Source: Hymenobacter sp. DG01
Lineage (GTDB): Bacteria; Bacteroidota; Bacteroidia; Cytophagales; Hymenobacteraceae
NCBI RefSeq assembly: GCF_006352025.1
Contig: NZ_CP040936.1
Location: 4,032,001 to 4,096,000, forward strand
DNA: 64,000 nt
Reading direction: 5' to 3'
Each line of letters opens with the position of its first letter. Position 1 is the stretch's first letter. The notes under the pieces are model-generated. The model made no database searches. It saw only the letters and a program-made list of their open reading frames with translations, and was not told where the DNA came from. Below, in pieces: positions 50,543-58,414 of this stretch. The position numbers and the translations under genes were made by a program.

Positions 50543-53500
50543 ATGAGCAGACATTTCCTGTCGTCCTGTTGCCTGCTGCTGGCCCTGGCCGGCGGGGCCG
50601 CGCCGGTGGCGCTAGCCCAGCAGAAAACCCAGACGCCCCACCCCGAGCGGCCCAACTACCGCAAGGGGGGCCTGAACTGGGAGTCAAAGACGCCGCCCGA
50701 CAGCTCGCGCATCCGCTACAGCGTGTTCCTGATTGGCGACGTGGGCAAGCCGATTCCGGAGGCCGAAGGTGGTGAGCCTTCCCTGAACTACCTGCGCAAG
50801 CAGATTCTGGCCGCCGGGGCCAAAAGTACCACCGTGTACCTCGGCGACAATATATATGAGTACGGCATGCCCGAGGCCAAAGCCTCGGACCGCCAGGAGT
50901 CGGAGCGGCGCATCATCGACCAGATGAAGATCCTGCGCGACTACCAGGGCGAGAAATACATGATTCCGGGCAACCACGACTGGAAGCAGGGCAACCGCGG
51001 GTCCGTGGAGCAAGTAAACCGGGAACAGTTTTTCGTGGAAAGCTACCTGCAGAGCGACTCGGCGGCTTTCCCCTATACCGGCGACTTTTTCCTGCCCCGC
51101 AATGCCTGCCCCGGCCCCGTAGAGGTGCGCCTGCAGGACGACCTGGTACTCATTGCCATCAACTCGCAGTGGTTTCTGCAGACCTCGGGTGAGCGGCCCT
51201 ACGGAGCCAACAGCGGCTGCGGCGTGGCCAACGAAACCGACTTCTTCACCCAGGTAGAGGACATTATTCAGCGCAACGCGGGCAAGAACATTATGGTGGT
51301 GGCCCACCACCCGCTGTTCTCCGACGGTATTCATGGCGGCTACTTTACCCTGGCCGACCATTTCTTCCCGCTCAGCATCGTGTACAAGTACGCCTTTGTG
51401 CCCCTGCCGGTCATTGGCTCCATTTACCCCTTTGCCCGCAAGTACGGCGGCATTTCGCAGGATATTCCGCACCCGCTGTACCAGGCCTACAAGAAGGGCC
51501 TGATGGAAATCTTTGAGAAATATCCCAACGTGGTGTATGCGGCCGGCCACGAGCACAACCTGCAGTTTTTCAAGGAAGGCAACCTCAACCACATCGTCAG
51601 CGGCTCGGGCTGCAAAACCCAGCACGTAAAGCCCGGCAGCGGCGGCGACGCCCTGTTCTCGGACAAAGAGAAAGGCTTTGCCCGCGTGAACTACTACGAT
51701 AACGGCGAGGTCTGGACGGAGTTTTACGTGCCCGAGGGGGTAGGCCAGACGGGCCGCCTCGTGTTCCGCACGCCCATGTACGCCCAGCAGGCCATGGCCG
51801 CGGCCGACTCGGTGGCCCGGCCCACCGGTGCCCCGCGGCCCCGCTTCGCTGACAGCACCGTGACCGTGGCTGTAAACAAGCAGTACCTGGACCGCAGCGG
51901 AGTGCACAAGCTGTTCTTCGGTAAGCACTACCGCCAGGAGTGGGCTACCCCCGTTACGTTCCCGGTGCTGGACCTGGCCACCGAGAAGGGCGGCCTGACG
52001 CCCTACAAAATCGGGGGTGGCAAGCAAACAGCTTCCCTGAAAGTGCGCAACGAGGAGGGTCGTAACTTCACCATCCGCAGCCTCAACAAAGACCCCTCGG
52101 CCGTGCTGCCCGAGGCCCTGCGCGAAGGTGCCGCCGCCGATATTCTGCAGGACCAGATTTCGGCCCAGCACCCGTTTGGCTCCATTGTTATTCCGCCGCT
52201 GGCTACGGCGGCCGGCATTCTGCACACCAACCCCGAGCTGCGCTACATCCCCCAGGACCCCCTGCTGGGCCAGTACCTGGAGCGCTTCAGCAACACGCCT
52301 GGGGCTATTGAGGAAGATGCCAAGGACGACCAAAGCAACGTGGAAAGCCTGGGCAACGCCAAAAACCTGGTGGGCACCGACAAGGTGTTTGAGCGTATTA
52401 CCGACGACAACGATAACCGCGTCAACGAAAAAGCCTTTGCCCGCTCCCGCCTCTTCGATATGTGGATTGGCGACTGGGACCGGCACGAGGACCAGTGGCG
52501 CTGGGCCGAGAAAAAGGACAAGGATGGCGACCGGAAATTTACGGCCGTGCCCGAAGACCGGGACATTGCCTTCTTTAAGGGCGACGGTATTTTTCCCTAC
52601 CTGGCTTCGCGCAAGTGGGCCATCCGCAACTTCCAGAACTTCGGTGAGGACTACGCCGACTGGAAAGGCCTGAACCTGACGGCCCTGAGCAACGACCGGG
52701 TGTATCTGGCCTCGGTCACGAAGGAAGAATGGGTAAAGCAGGCCGAAGAAATGAAAGCCGGCCTCACCGACGAGGTCATTGAAAAAGCCTTCCGGGAGCG
52801 GTGGCCCAAGCAGATCTACGACCTCCACGGCCCCGAAATCATTGCCAAGCTGAAAAGCCGCCGCGAGCTGCTACCCCAGGTAGCCGCCGATTACTATGAG
52901 GTACTCAGCAAGGTAACCGAGGTGAAAGGCTCCAAGAAGCGCGAGCGGTTTGTGGTGGAGCGCCTGCCCGAGGATAAGACGCACGTAACGGTGCAGAAAA
53001 TCAATAAGGAAGGCGAGCTGACCAAGATGCTCTTCGACCGCACCTTCGATAACAAGGTGACCAAGGAGCTGCGTCTCTACGGCTTCGAGGGCCAGGACCA
53101 GTACGAAGTGAAGGGCGACGTGAAAAACGGTCCGCTGGTACGTATCATCGGGGGCCTGGACCGGGACTCCATCGTGGACCGCTCCAACGTGAGCGGCCTG
53201 GGCCACAAGCTGCATGTGTATGATGCCGACACCGGCAACGTAATTGTGGCCGGCAAGGACGCCCGCCTGCGCCTGGAGCCTGGCATTGACGTGAGCCGCT
53301 ACGACGTGCACACCCGCACCGACCGCAAGGACTACACCCTGAACTACTTCGGGCCTACCGCTTACTTCGGCTATAATGTCGATGACCGGTTGTTCTTTGG
53401 TGGGGGGGTAGTGTACCGCACCTACGGCTTCCGGAAAGCGCCTTACGCCACCGAGCAAAGCCTGGCCGCCAACTACTCGCCTTCGCAGAGTGCCTACAAC

Positions 53501-54451
53501 GTGCGCTACCTCGGGCACTTTGTGGATGTGTTTGGCAAGACGGACCTGCGCCTCACGGCCCAACTCTACGGCCCGCAGCTGCTCTATAACTTCTTCGGGC
53601 TGGGCAACGACACGCGCAACATTCTGGCCGACGACCGGGGCACCCGCGCCCGCGACATCAACGATACGTACCGCATCCGCTTCTCGCGGCTGTACGTGGC
53701 GCCTATGCTGGAAAAGGACTTGTTCAGCTTCCTTAAGTTCGGCTTCGGGCCGCAGTACGACCAGTTCCGGGTGGATCGCAGCCAGATAGGAAGTGAAATA
53801 GCCGCCGGCTTGGATGAGAACGGTAACGGCCGCGAAGGCACCGCTGCCGCCGGCATCCGCGCCTCCGATTTCGGCCTGAACCGCTACCTCGGTGGCAAAG
53901 CCTACCTGAACCTGGATGCGGCCTCGTCGCCCAAAAACCCGCGTATTGGTTTGCGCTGGTACAACTCGGCGGAGTACAACCACCAGCTCAACGGCGAGAA
54001 GCTGACGTATGGCCGCCTGGCTACCGAGTTCCGGGCCTACCTCTCGCCCAACTTCCCGTTCCAGCTAACCTGGGCCGGCCGCATCGGGGCCAACCGCAAC
54101 CTCGGCGACTACCGCTTCTTCCAGGCTAATACGCTGGGCGGCACCACCAACCTGCGCGGCTACCGCCGCACCCGCTACGCCGGCCGCTCGTCGGTATATG
54201 GCAACGCGGAGGTGCGCGTGCAGCTGTTTACCTTCAACGCCTACCTGGTGCCCGGTAAGTTCGGTATCTTGGGTCTGGCCGATGCCGCCCGCGTGTACTC
54301 CTCCCGCGACACCGAAACGGGCCTGAAAGCCCTCCACACGGCCGTAGGCGGCGGTATCTGGGTTGATGTGCTCAAGCAGGCTGTCATCAACGCTACCTAC
54401 TCAGTAGGCGAAGAAAACCTCGTTTTTGTAGGCTTTGACTTCCTGTTTTAA
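50543..54451 (+). CDS. Metallophosphoesterase with kinase-like middle region and outer-membrane barrel
   Basis: The 1302-residue product has a signal peptide (to about 27) and a calcineurin-like phosphoesterase (about 55-420) with all metal motifs: FLIGDVGKP, YLGDNIYEYG, MIPGNHDWK, VVAHHPLF, YAAGHEHN. A middle region (about 570-800) contains IGDWDRHEDQW (643-651) followed by PEDRDIAFF (670-678), a pattern like the catalytic and metal loops of HipA/Fam20-type kinases. The C-terminal third is a beta-barrel ending in NLVFVGFDFLF, a BAM-type last strand, with NLRGYRRTRYAGRSSVYGNAEVR like a ShlB/Omp85 element. It should sit in the outer membrane and act on phosphate esters. The ATG at 50543 starts the signal peptide. 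Confidence 0.85.
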   Translation: MSRHFLSSCCLLLALAGGAAPVALAQQKTQTPHPERPNYRKGGLNWESKTPPDSSRIRYSVFLIGDVGKPIPEAEGGEPSLNYLRKQILAAGAKSTTVYLGDNIYEYGMPEAKASDRQESERRIIDQMKILRDYQGEKYMIPGNHDWKQGNRGSVEQVNREQFFVESYLQSDSAAFPYTGDFFLPRNACPGPVEVRLQDDLVLIAINSQWFLQTSGERPYGANSGCGVANETDFFTQVEDIIQRNAGKNIMVVAHHPLFSDGIHGGYFTLADHFFPLSIVYKYAFVPLPVIGSIYPFARKYGGISQDIPHPLYQAYKKGLMEIFEKYPNVVYAAGHEHNLQFFKEGNLNHIVSGSGCKTQHVKPGSGGDALFSDKEKGFARVNYYDNGEVWTEFYVPEGVGQTGRLVFRTPMYAQQAMAAADSVARPTGAPRPRFADSTVTVAVNKQYLDRSGVHKLFFGKHYRQEWATPVTFPVLDLATEKGGLTPYKIGGGKQTASLKVRNEEGRNFTIRSLNKDPSAVLPEALREGAAADILQDQISAQHPFGSIVIPPLATAAGILHTNPELRYIPQDPLLGQYLERFSNTPGAIEEDAKDDQSNVESLGNAKNLVGTDKVFERITDDNDNRVNEKAFARSRLFDMWIGDWDRHEDQWRWAEKKDKDGDRKFTAVPEDRDIAFFKGDGIFPYLASRKWAIRNFQNFGEDYADWKGLNLTALSNDRVYLASVTKEEWVKQAEEMKAGLTDEVIEKAFRERWPKQIYDLHGPEIIAKLKSRRELLPQVAADYYEVLSKVTEVKGSKKRERFVVERLPEDKTHVTVQKINKEGELTKMLFDRTFDNKVTKELRLYGFEGQDQYEVKGDVKNGPLVRIIGGLDRDSIVDRSNVSGLGHKLHVYDADTGNVIVAGKDARLRLEPGIDVSRYDVHTRTDRKDYTLNYFGPTAYFGYNVDDRLFFGGGVVYRTYGFRKAPYATEQSLAANYSPSQSAYNVRYLGHFVDVFGKTDLRLTAQLYGPQLLYNFFGLGNDTRNILADDRGTRARDINDTYRIRFSRLYVAPMLEKDLFSFLKFGFGPQYDQFRVDRSQIGSEIAAGLDENGNGREGTAAAGIRASDFGLNRYLGGKAYLNLDAASSPKNPRIGLRWYNSAEYNHQLNGEKLTYGRLATEFRAYLSPNFPFQLTWAGRIGANRNLGDYRFFQANTLGGTTNLRGYRRTRYAGRSSVYGNAEVRVQLFTFNAYLVPGKFGILGLADAARVYSSRDTETGLKALHTAVGGGIWVDVLKQAVINATYSVGEENLVFVGFDFLF

Positions 54452-54454
54452 GTG

Positions 54455-54668
54455 GTGTAATGAGGTGAGTCAAGTGCCGTCATGGCGAGGATACCAACGC
54501 CATCCGTCCTGACCACCGTGCTACCCCCTTAGAACGTGACAAGCCCTTGCTTCCTGCTTGGAAGTAAGGGCTTGTCTGTTTAGCAGGCTTTGAGCAAATG
54601 AGAGGCAGGATGGCTCCGTTGTGCCTTCTTGCCATGACACTTCAGTCATTCACTCATTCACCGTTTCA
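54455..54668. repeat. Dispersed palindromic repeat, family A, copy 3
   Basis: Outer arms (CGTCATGGCGAG near 54478 and CTTGCCATGACAC near 54629) and the inner hairpin GACAAGCCCTT (54538-54548 with 54566-54576) match copies 1 and 2, in the orientation of copy 1 (shared CCACCGTGCTACCCCCTT). It starts a few bases after the stop of the preceding gene and accounts for most of the 301-base gap. Confidence 0.85.
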
Positions 54669-54752
54669 CTACCTCCCTATCCTTTTTACGCGAAAGACGT
54701 TAAGGCTAGCCTGACGCCTTTGCGTTGTATTTACCCTCCGCTTTTCATCCGT

Positions 54753-55874
54753 ATGATTCTTGTTTCCGCTTCGAAGACGTTGAGGATGCTGCGGCCGCTG
54801 GCGGCTTCGGCGGCGGTGCTGTGCGCCGCGTCGGCTCAGGCCCAGATTACGCCCACCACGCCCCCCGTGTACCCGCCGCCGGCCCCGCCCCTCGGCGACA
54901 GTACCGCCGCAGCCAACACCCAGGAATTTGCTACCCCCTCCGTGGTGGGTATGGGCCCCAGCAAGGGCCTGGTGTTTCACTACGAGCGGATGCCGCGCTT
55001 CAATGTGGCCTCCGATGGGAAAGTGGTGGGCCTGCAGGACTATAACTCGCAGGCTACCAAAAACGCCCGGCTCGTCATCAAGGGCTATATCCCGATGCTC
55101 AATCGTCCGCACCTGAAGCTGATTCTGGGCGTGAACTACGAGCGGGAGGAATTCAAATTCCGGGAGTTCCCGACCCGCTACGAGCTCTACGACAACATCG
55201 AAAACAAAGGCCTGAAAACCCTGGGCGCCCAGCTGGCCGTCATCCGGCCGGTAAACGAGGTGAACTGGTACATCTTCCGGGTGAAGGGGGAGCTCAGCGG
55301 CGACTATACCTCCTCGGAGCTGAGCGTGCGCGACTACCTGCGCGTGTCGTCGGAATTTCTGTACGGCTGGAAGCGGAGCCCTACCTTCTCGTGGGGGGTA
55401 GGGGTGCAGCTGGGCTACACCTTCGGGCGGCAGAGCATTTACCCGGCCGTGCTCTACAACCGCACCTTCAATAACCGCTGGGGCGTGGAGGCCCTGTTCC
55501 CGGCCCGCGTAACGGCCCGCTACAACGCCTCGCCCCGGTCCCTGTTCTTCGCGGGCTACTCCGTGGACGGCCTCAACTACATTATTAAGCTGCGGCAGCC
55601 CCTGCGCCGCGAAGGAGCTATTGACCTGCGCACCCTGGAGCTGCGCGAAACCGAGGTGAAATTCCGGGGCCGCTGGGAGCGGGAAATCTACGATTTCCTG
55701 TGGTTTGGGCTGGAGGGCGGCTACCGCTACAACTACGCCTTCGACGCCTTCGACCGGACCAACGACAACCGCATCAAAATCATCGACAGCAAGCTGGCCG
55801 GTGCCCCGTATGCCTCCTTTGAGCTGTTTATCGTGCCTCCGCGCAAGTTCCTGAAGAAAACCGTAAACAAGTAG
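54753..55874 (+). CDS. Outer-membrane beta-barrel protein (DUF6268-like)
   Basis: The 373-residue product has a signal peptide ending near ASAQAQ, a Pro-rich linker (TPPVYPPPAPPLGD), and a barrel of regular strands: GLVFHYERMPRFNV, LVIKGYIPMLNRPHLKLILGVNYEREEF, FRVKGELSGDY, FSWGVGVQLGYTFG, RYNASPRSLFFAGYSVDG and YASFELFIVPPRKF. The outline fits DUF6268 outer-membrane proteins of Bacteroidota. Function is unknown. The frame is open to 54621 only because it runs into the family-A repeat; the ATG at 54753 begins the signal peptide. A strong terminator follows. Confidence 0.78.
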   Translation: MILVSASKTLRMLRPLAASAAVLCAASAQAQITPTTPPVYPPPAPPLGDSTAAANTQEFATPSVVGMGPSKGLVFHYERMPRFNVASDGKVVGLQDYNSQATKNARLVIKGYIPMLNRPHLKLILGVNYEREEFKFREFPTRYELYDNIENKGLKTLGAQLAVIRPVNEVNWYIFRVKGELSGDYTSSELSVRDYLRVSSEFLYGWKRSPTFSWGVGVQLGYTFGRQSIYPAVLYNRTFNNRWGVEALFPARVTARYNASPRSLFFAGYSVDGLNYIIKLRQPLRREGAIDLRTLELRETEVKFRGRWEREIYDFLWFGLEGGYRYNYAFDAFDRTNDNRIKIIDSKLAGAPYASFELFIVPPRKFLKKTVNK

Positions 55875-55904
55875 GCGCCCGGGCCGCGCCCGGATATAGC
55901 GCCC

Positions 55905-55953
55905 TGAAGCCCCCAACCCACTCCAACGGAGGTGCGGGTTGGGGGCTTCATTG
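55905..55953 (+). terminator. Intrinsic terminator
   Basis: TGAAGCCCCCAACCC pairs perfectly with its complement across a 16-base loop. Confidence 0.85.
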
Positions 55954-56041
55954 TAATACCGCCAAAGCGGCCTGAACAGTAGTAACCTTCTGCCAACCCG
56001 CTTACGTTAAGTGCCTTCTTTCCCTCTCCATCTCAGTTTCT

Positions 56042-56464
56042 ATGCAGATTTCTAAGCACACAGACCTACGCGACGGCAGCAGCTGTACCCTGGACTACGA
56101 TGAAGCCAACGGCTGGCTGCGCGCCACCTGGCTGGGCCACGTAGAGCCTCGCGAAGCCTACAACGGCGCGGCCCGCTACCTGCAGGCCCTGCAAAATGTG
56201 CGGTGCCCGTATTTGCTGAACGATAACAGCCAGCTTTCCGGCCCCTGGTTCGACTCGGTGGAGTGGCTGCGCACGGTATGGCTGCCCCGGGCCCTGCACA
56301 TGGGGCTGCGCTACGTAGCCCACGTAGCCCAACCCCACGACCTGCTCGACGAGGCCGCCAGCATGGGCCGTACCCTGCTGGAGGGCCAGCTGCACCTGCA
56401 GGTGTTCGATGATGTGGCCTCTGCCGAGGAGTGGCTGCACCAGATGCAGGCCCAGGCAGCCTAG
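56042..56464 (+). CDS. Small STAS/SpoIIAA-like protein
   Basis: The 140-residue soluble protein has strands and helices like a SpoIIAA/STAS-related fold: SCTLDYDEANGWLRATWLGHVEPREAYNGAARYLQAL, CPYLLNDNSQLSGPWFDSVEWLRTVWLPRALHMGLRYVAHVAQ and LHLQVFDDVASAEEWLHQM. Proteins of this outline are common in Hymenobacteraceae but uncharacterised. No phospho-Ser motif can be assigned. It is a single gene flanked by terminators. Confidence 0.65.
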   Translation: MQISKHTDLRDGSSCTLDYDEANGWLRATWLGHVEPREAYNGAARYLQALQNVRCPYLLNDNSQLSGPWFDSVEWLRTVWLPRALHMGLRYVAHVAQPHDLLDEAASMGRTLLEGQLHLQVFDDVASAEEWLHQMQAQAA

Positions 56465-56493
56465 TGCCCTATCCCCCGGCCCGGCCCAAACGC

Positions 56494-56525
56494 CAAGGCC
56501 CCGACGCTGATGAGCGCCGGGGCCT
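56494..56525 (+). terminator. Bidirectional terminator between convergent genes
   Basis: AAGGCCCCG-CGCT pairs with AGCG-CGGGGCCTT across four bases (one mismatch), between stops at 56464 and 56549. Confidence 0.75.
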
Positions 56526-56548
56526 TTGTGCTAGAAGAACATAGTGCC

Positions 56549-57628
56549 CTAGGCCGGCTCTTTCAACGACTGCATATCGATGACGTAGCGGTAGTGCACC
56601 TCTTCGTCCTGCATCTTATCGAAGGCCTTGTTGATGTCCTGGATGGGAATCATTTCTACCTCGGGCAGAATGTGGTGCTGGGCGCAGAAGTCCAGCACTT
56701 CCTGGGTTTCCTGAATGCTCCCGATGATGGAACCCGCCACGGAACGGCGGTGCATGGCCACGTCCATGTTGTTGAGGGGCTTCTTGTACTCGCCCAGCAG
56801 GCCCACCGTGACAATCGTGCCATCGCGGCGCAGCAGGTTCACGTAGTCGTTGATGTCGTAGCTGTCGGGGATGGTGCTCAGGATAAAGTCCAGGGTCAGC
56901 TCGTGCTGCTCCACAGCTTTTTTATCGGTGGATAGGATGACGTGGCGGGCGCCCAGCTTGGCGGCATCGCCCTGCTTCTCTTCTGAGGAGGTAATAACCG
57001 TTACTTCGGCGCCCAGCGCGGCGGCCAGCTGCACAGCCATGTGGCCCAGGCCGCCCAGGCCTACTACCCCCACCTTGTGGCCGGGCCCGATTTTCCAGTG
57101 CTTCAGCGGGGCGTAAGTAGTTACGCCGGCGCACAGAATAGGCGCCACGGCCTTGATATCGAGGGCCTCCGGAATGCGCAGCACGAACGATTCCTTCACC
57201 ACAATATCCGTGGAGTAGCCGCCGTAGGTGTTGTAGCCGCTGCCATCGGGCTTCATATAGCCGTTGTAGGTAGCCGTCCAGCTAACGGGGCCCTCGCAGT
57301 AGTTTTCCTCCTTTTCCCGGCAGGGGGCGCAGGCGCCGCACGAGTCAATCATGCAGCCTACGCCCACCACATCACCGACCTGAAACTTAGTAACGGCGCT
57401 GCCTGCGCGCACCACCCGCCCAATTACCTCGTGGCCGGGTACGCAGGGGTAAATCGTATTTTTCCAGTCGTTTTTTACCTGGTGCAGATCGGAGTGGCAG
57501 ACGCCGCAGTACAGTACCTCAATGTGCACCTCATCTTCTTTAGGAGCGTGCCGCTCAAACTTCATTTCCGAGAGGCCATTGAAGATGGAGTTGGAGGCGC
57601 CGTAGCCTTTGGCTTGAATAGTTTCCAT
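56549..57628 (-). CDS. Zinc-dependent alcohol dehydrogenase (YahK/CAD-type)
   Basis: The 359-residue enzyme reduces aldehydes or oxidises alcohols with NADP(H). It shows catalytic zinc ligands Cys41 (YCGVCHSDLHQ), His66-Glu67 (PGHEVIGRV) and a later Cys (LCAGVTTYAPL). The four structural zinc Cys are in IDSCGACAPCREKEENYC, and the cofactor motif is GVVGLGGLGHMAVQLA. The overall pattern matches cinnamyl-alcohol or YahK-like medium-chain dehydrogenases with broad aldehyde range. The ATG at 57628 (METIQAKGYG) is the standard family start; the longer open frame is not coding. Confidence 0.93.
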   Translation of the reverse strand: METIQAKGYGASNSIFNGLSEMKFERHAPKEDEVHIEVLYCGVCHSDLHQVKNDWKNTIYPCVPGHEVIGRVVRAGSAVTKFQVGDVVGVGCMIDSCGACAPCREKEENYCEGPVSWTATYNGYMKPDGSGYNTYGGYSTDIVVKESFVLRIPEALDIKAVAPILCAGVTTYAPLKHWKIGPGHKVGVVGLGGLGHMAVQLAAALGAEVTVITSSEEKQGDAAKLGARHVILSTDKKAVEQHELTLDFILSTIPDSYDINDYVNLLRRDGTIVTVGLLGEYKKPLNNMDVAMHRRSVAGSIIGSIQETQEVLDFCAQHHILPEVEMIPIQDINKAFDKMQDEEVHYRYVIDMQSLKEPA

Positions 57629-57738
57629 GCAGGGTTTTGGGTTGAGAATGAGGGATATAGATACTCTAAATCCATACGCCCCCGTACGGCCGTGGTTTTG
57701 CCGGGCTGGCTGAGCCACTAAGCAATGCGGACAGTAAG

Positions 57739-57767
57739 CAAAAAGCCCTTACCAGGGGCAAGGGCTC
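57739..57767 (-). terminator. Terminator of the DUF3850 gene
   Basis: On the minus strand AGCCCTTG and its complement CAAGGGCT form a stem followed by TTTTTGC, 31 bases past the stop at 57798. Confidence 0.75.
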
Positions 57768-57797
57768 AGCGGGGTACTACCCACCCTGGAGGCGGCA

Positions 57798-58133
57798 CTA
57801 CCATAGCTTGGTGTTGCTGATGCCAGCCGGCAGGGGTGGGTGCTCGGAGAGGCCCAGCACGCACCAGCCTGCTTCAACACCGAAGGAGCCGCCCTGCAGC
57901 AGGTAGCTGACCCACCGCTCGGTGGTACGGCCGCTGTACTGCTCGCTTTCCGGCTCGTACTCGCGCAACAGCAGGGCGTCGCCTACCTCGAAATTCCGGT
58001 CGTTGAGCCGCACGTCGAAGGATTTGGTGCCCGCCACCACGGCGGCAAAGCAAGCCGGCCATACCTTCAACTCGTGGTGGTTAGCCGTAGCGCCCCGAAC
58101 CGACGCCAGCGTACCCGAAGATGTATAGTTCAT
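57798..58133 (-). CDS. DUF3850 (ASCH-like) protein
   Basis: The 111-residue protein matches DUF3850, a PUA/ASCH-like fold: HHELKVWPACFAAVVAGTKSFDVRLNDRNFEVGDALLLREYEPE, then a variable strand and FGVEAGWCVLGL. The family is thought to bind RNA or nucleotides and often occurs in phages and bacteria. The sequence KSFDVR...NDR..F.VGD is its signature. Here it stands alone with its own terminator. The first 25 residues (SSGTLASVRGAT) are an unusual extension. The ATG at 58133 is likely, but an in-frame start 10 codons upstream exists. Confidence 0.82.
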   Translation of the reverse strand: MNYTSSGTLASVRGATANHHELKVWPACFAAVVAGTKSFDVRLNDRNFEVGDALLLREYEPESEQYSGRTTERWVSYLLQGGSFGVEAGWCVLGLSEHPPLPAGISNTKLW

Positions 58134-58350
58134 GGAAGTGAAGTCAAAAGGGTGAAGCAGCAAAAGCAGAGAAAATCATGCCGTATTGCCCAAATAAAAC
58201 CAGTTAAGATTATGAAACAGGCAATACAGGCGTAATGTTTGGCCTACGCGCCCTGCACTACAAAGTTGCCGGGCACGTATTACCTGATGATGAAGGCAAT
58301 GCTAGGATGCTGCTGTGGTAGCCCCGGCCGTGTGGCGCCCCGGGCCCATC

Positions 58351-58384
58351 AAAAAAGCCCCTGCCGGTGGGGCAGAGGCTTTTA
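58351..58384 (-). terminator. Terminator of ppk1
   Basis: AAAAGCCTCTGCC pairs with GGCAGGGGCTTTTTT on the minus strand with one mismatch, 31 bases after the stop. Confidence 0.8.
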
Positions 58385-58414
58385 GTTAGAGGCAGAATGC
58401 CGGGCCAGTGGAGC

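Noticed and set aside
56042..56464. Assigning the small STAS-like protein and the STAS gene at 46036-46392 to one partner-switch system
   Set aside because: They are 10 kb apart, no anti-sigma kinase or phosphatase is present, and similarity between them is not evident.
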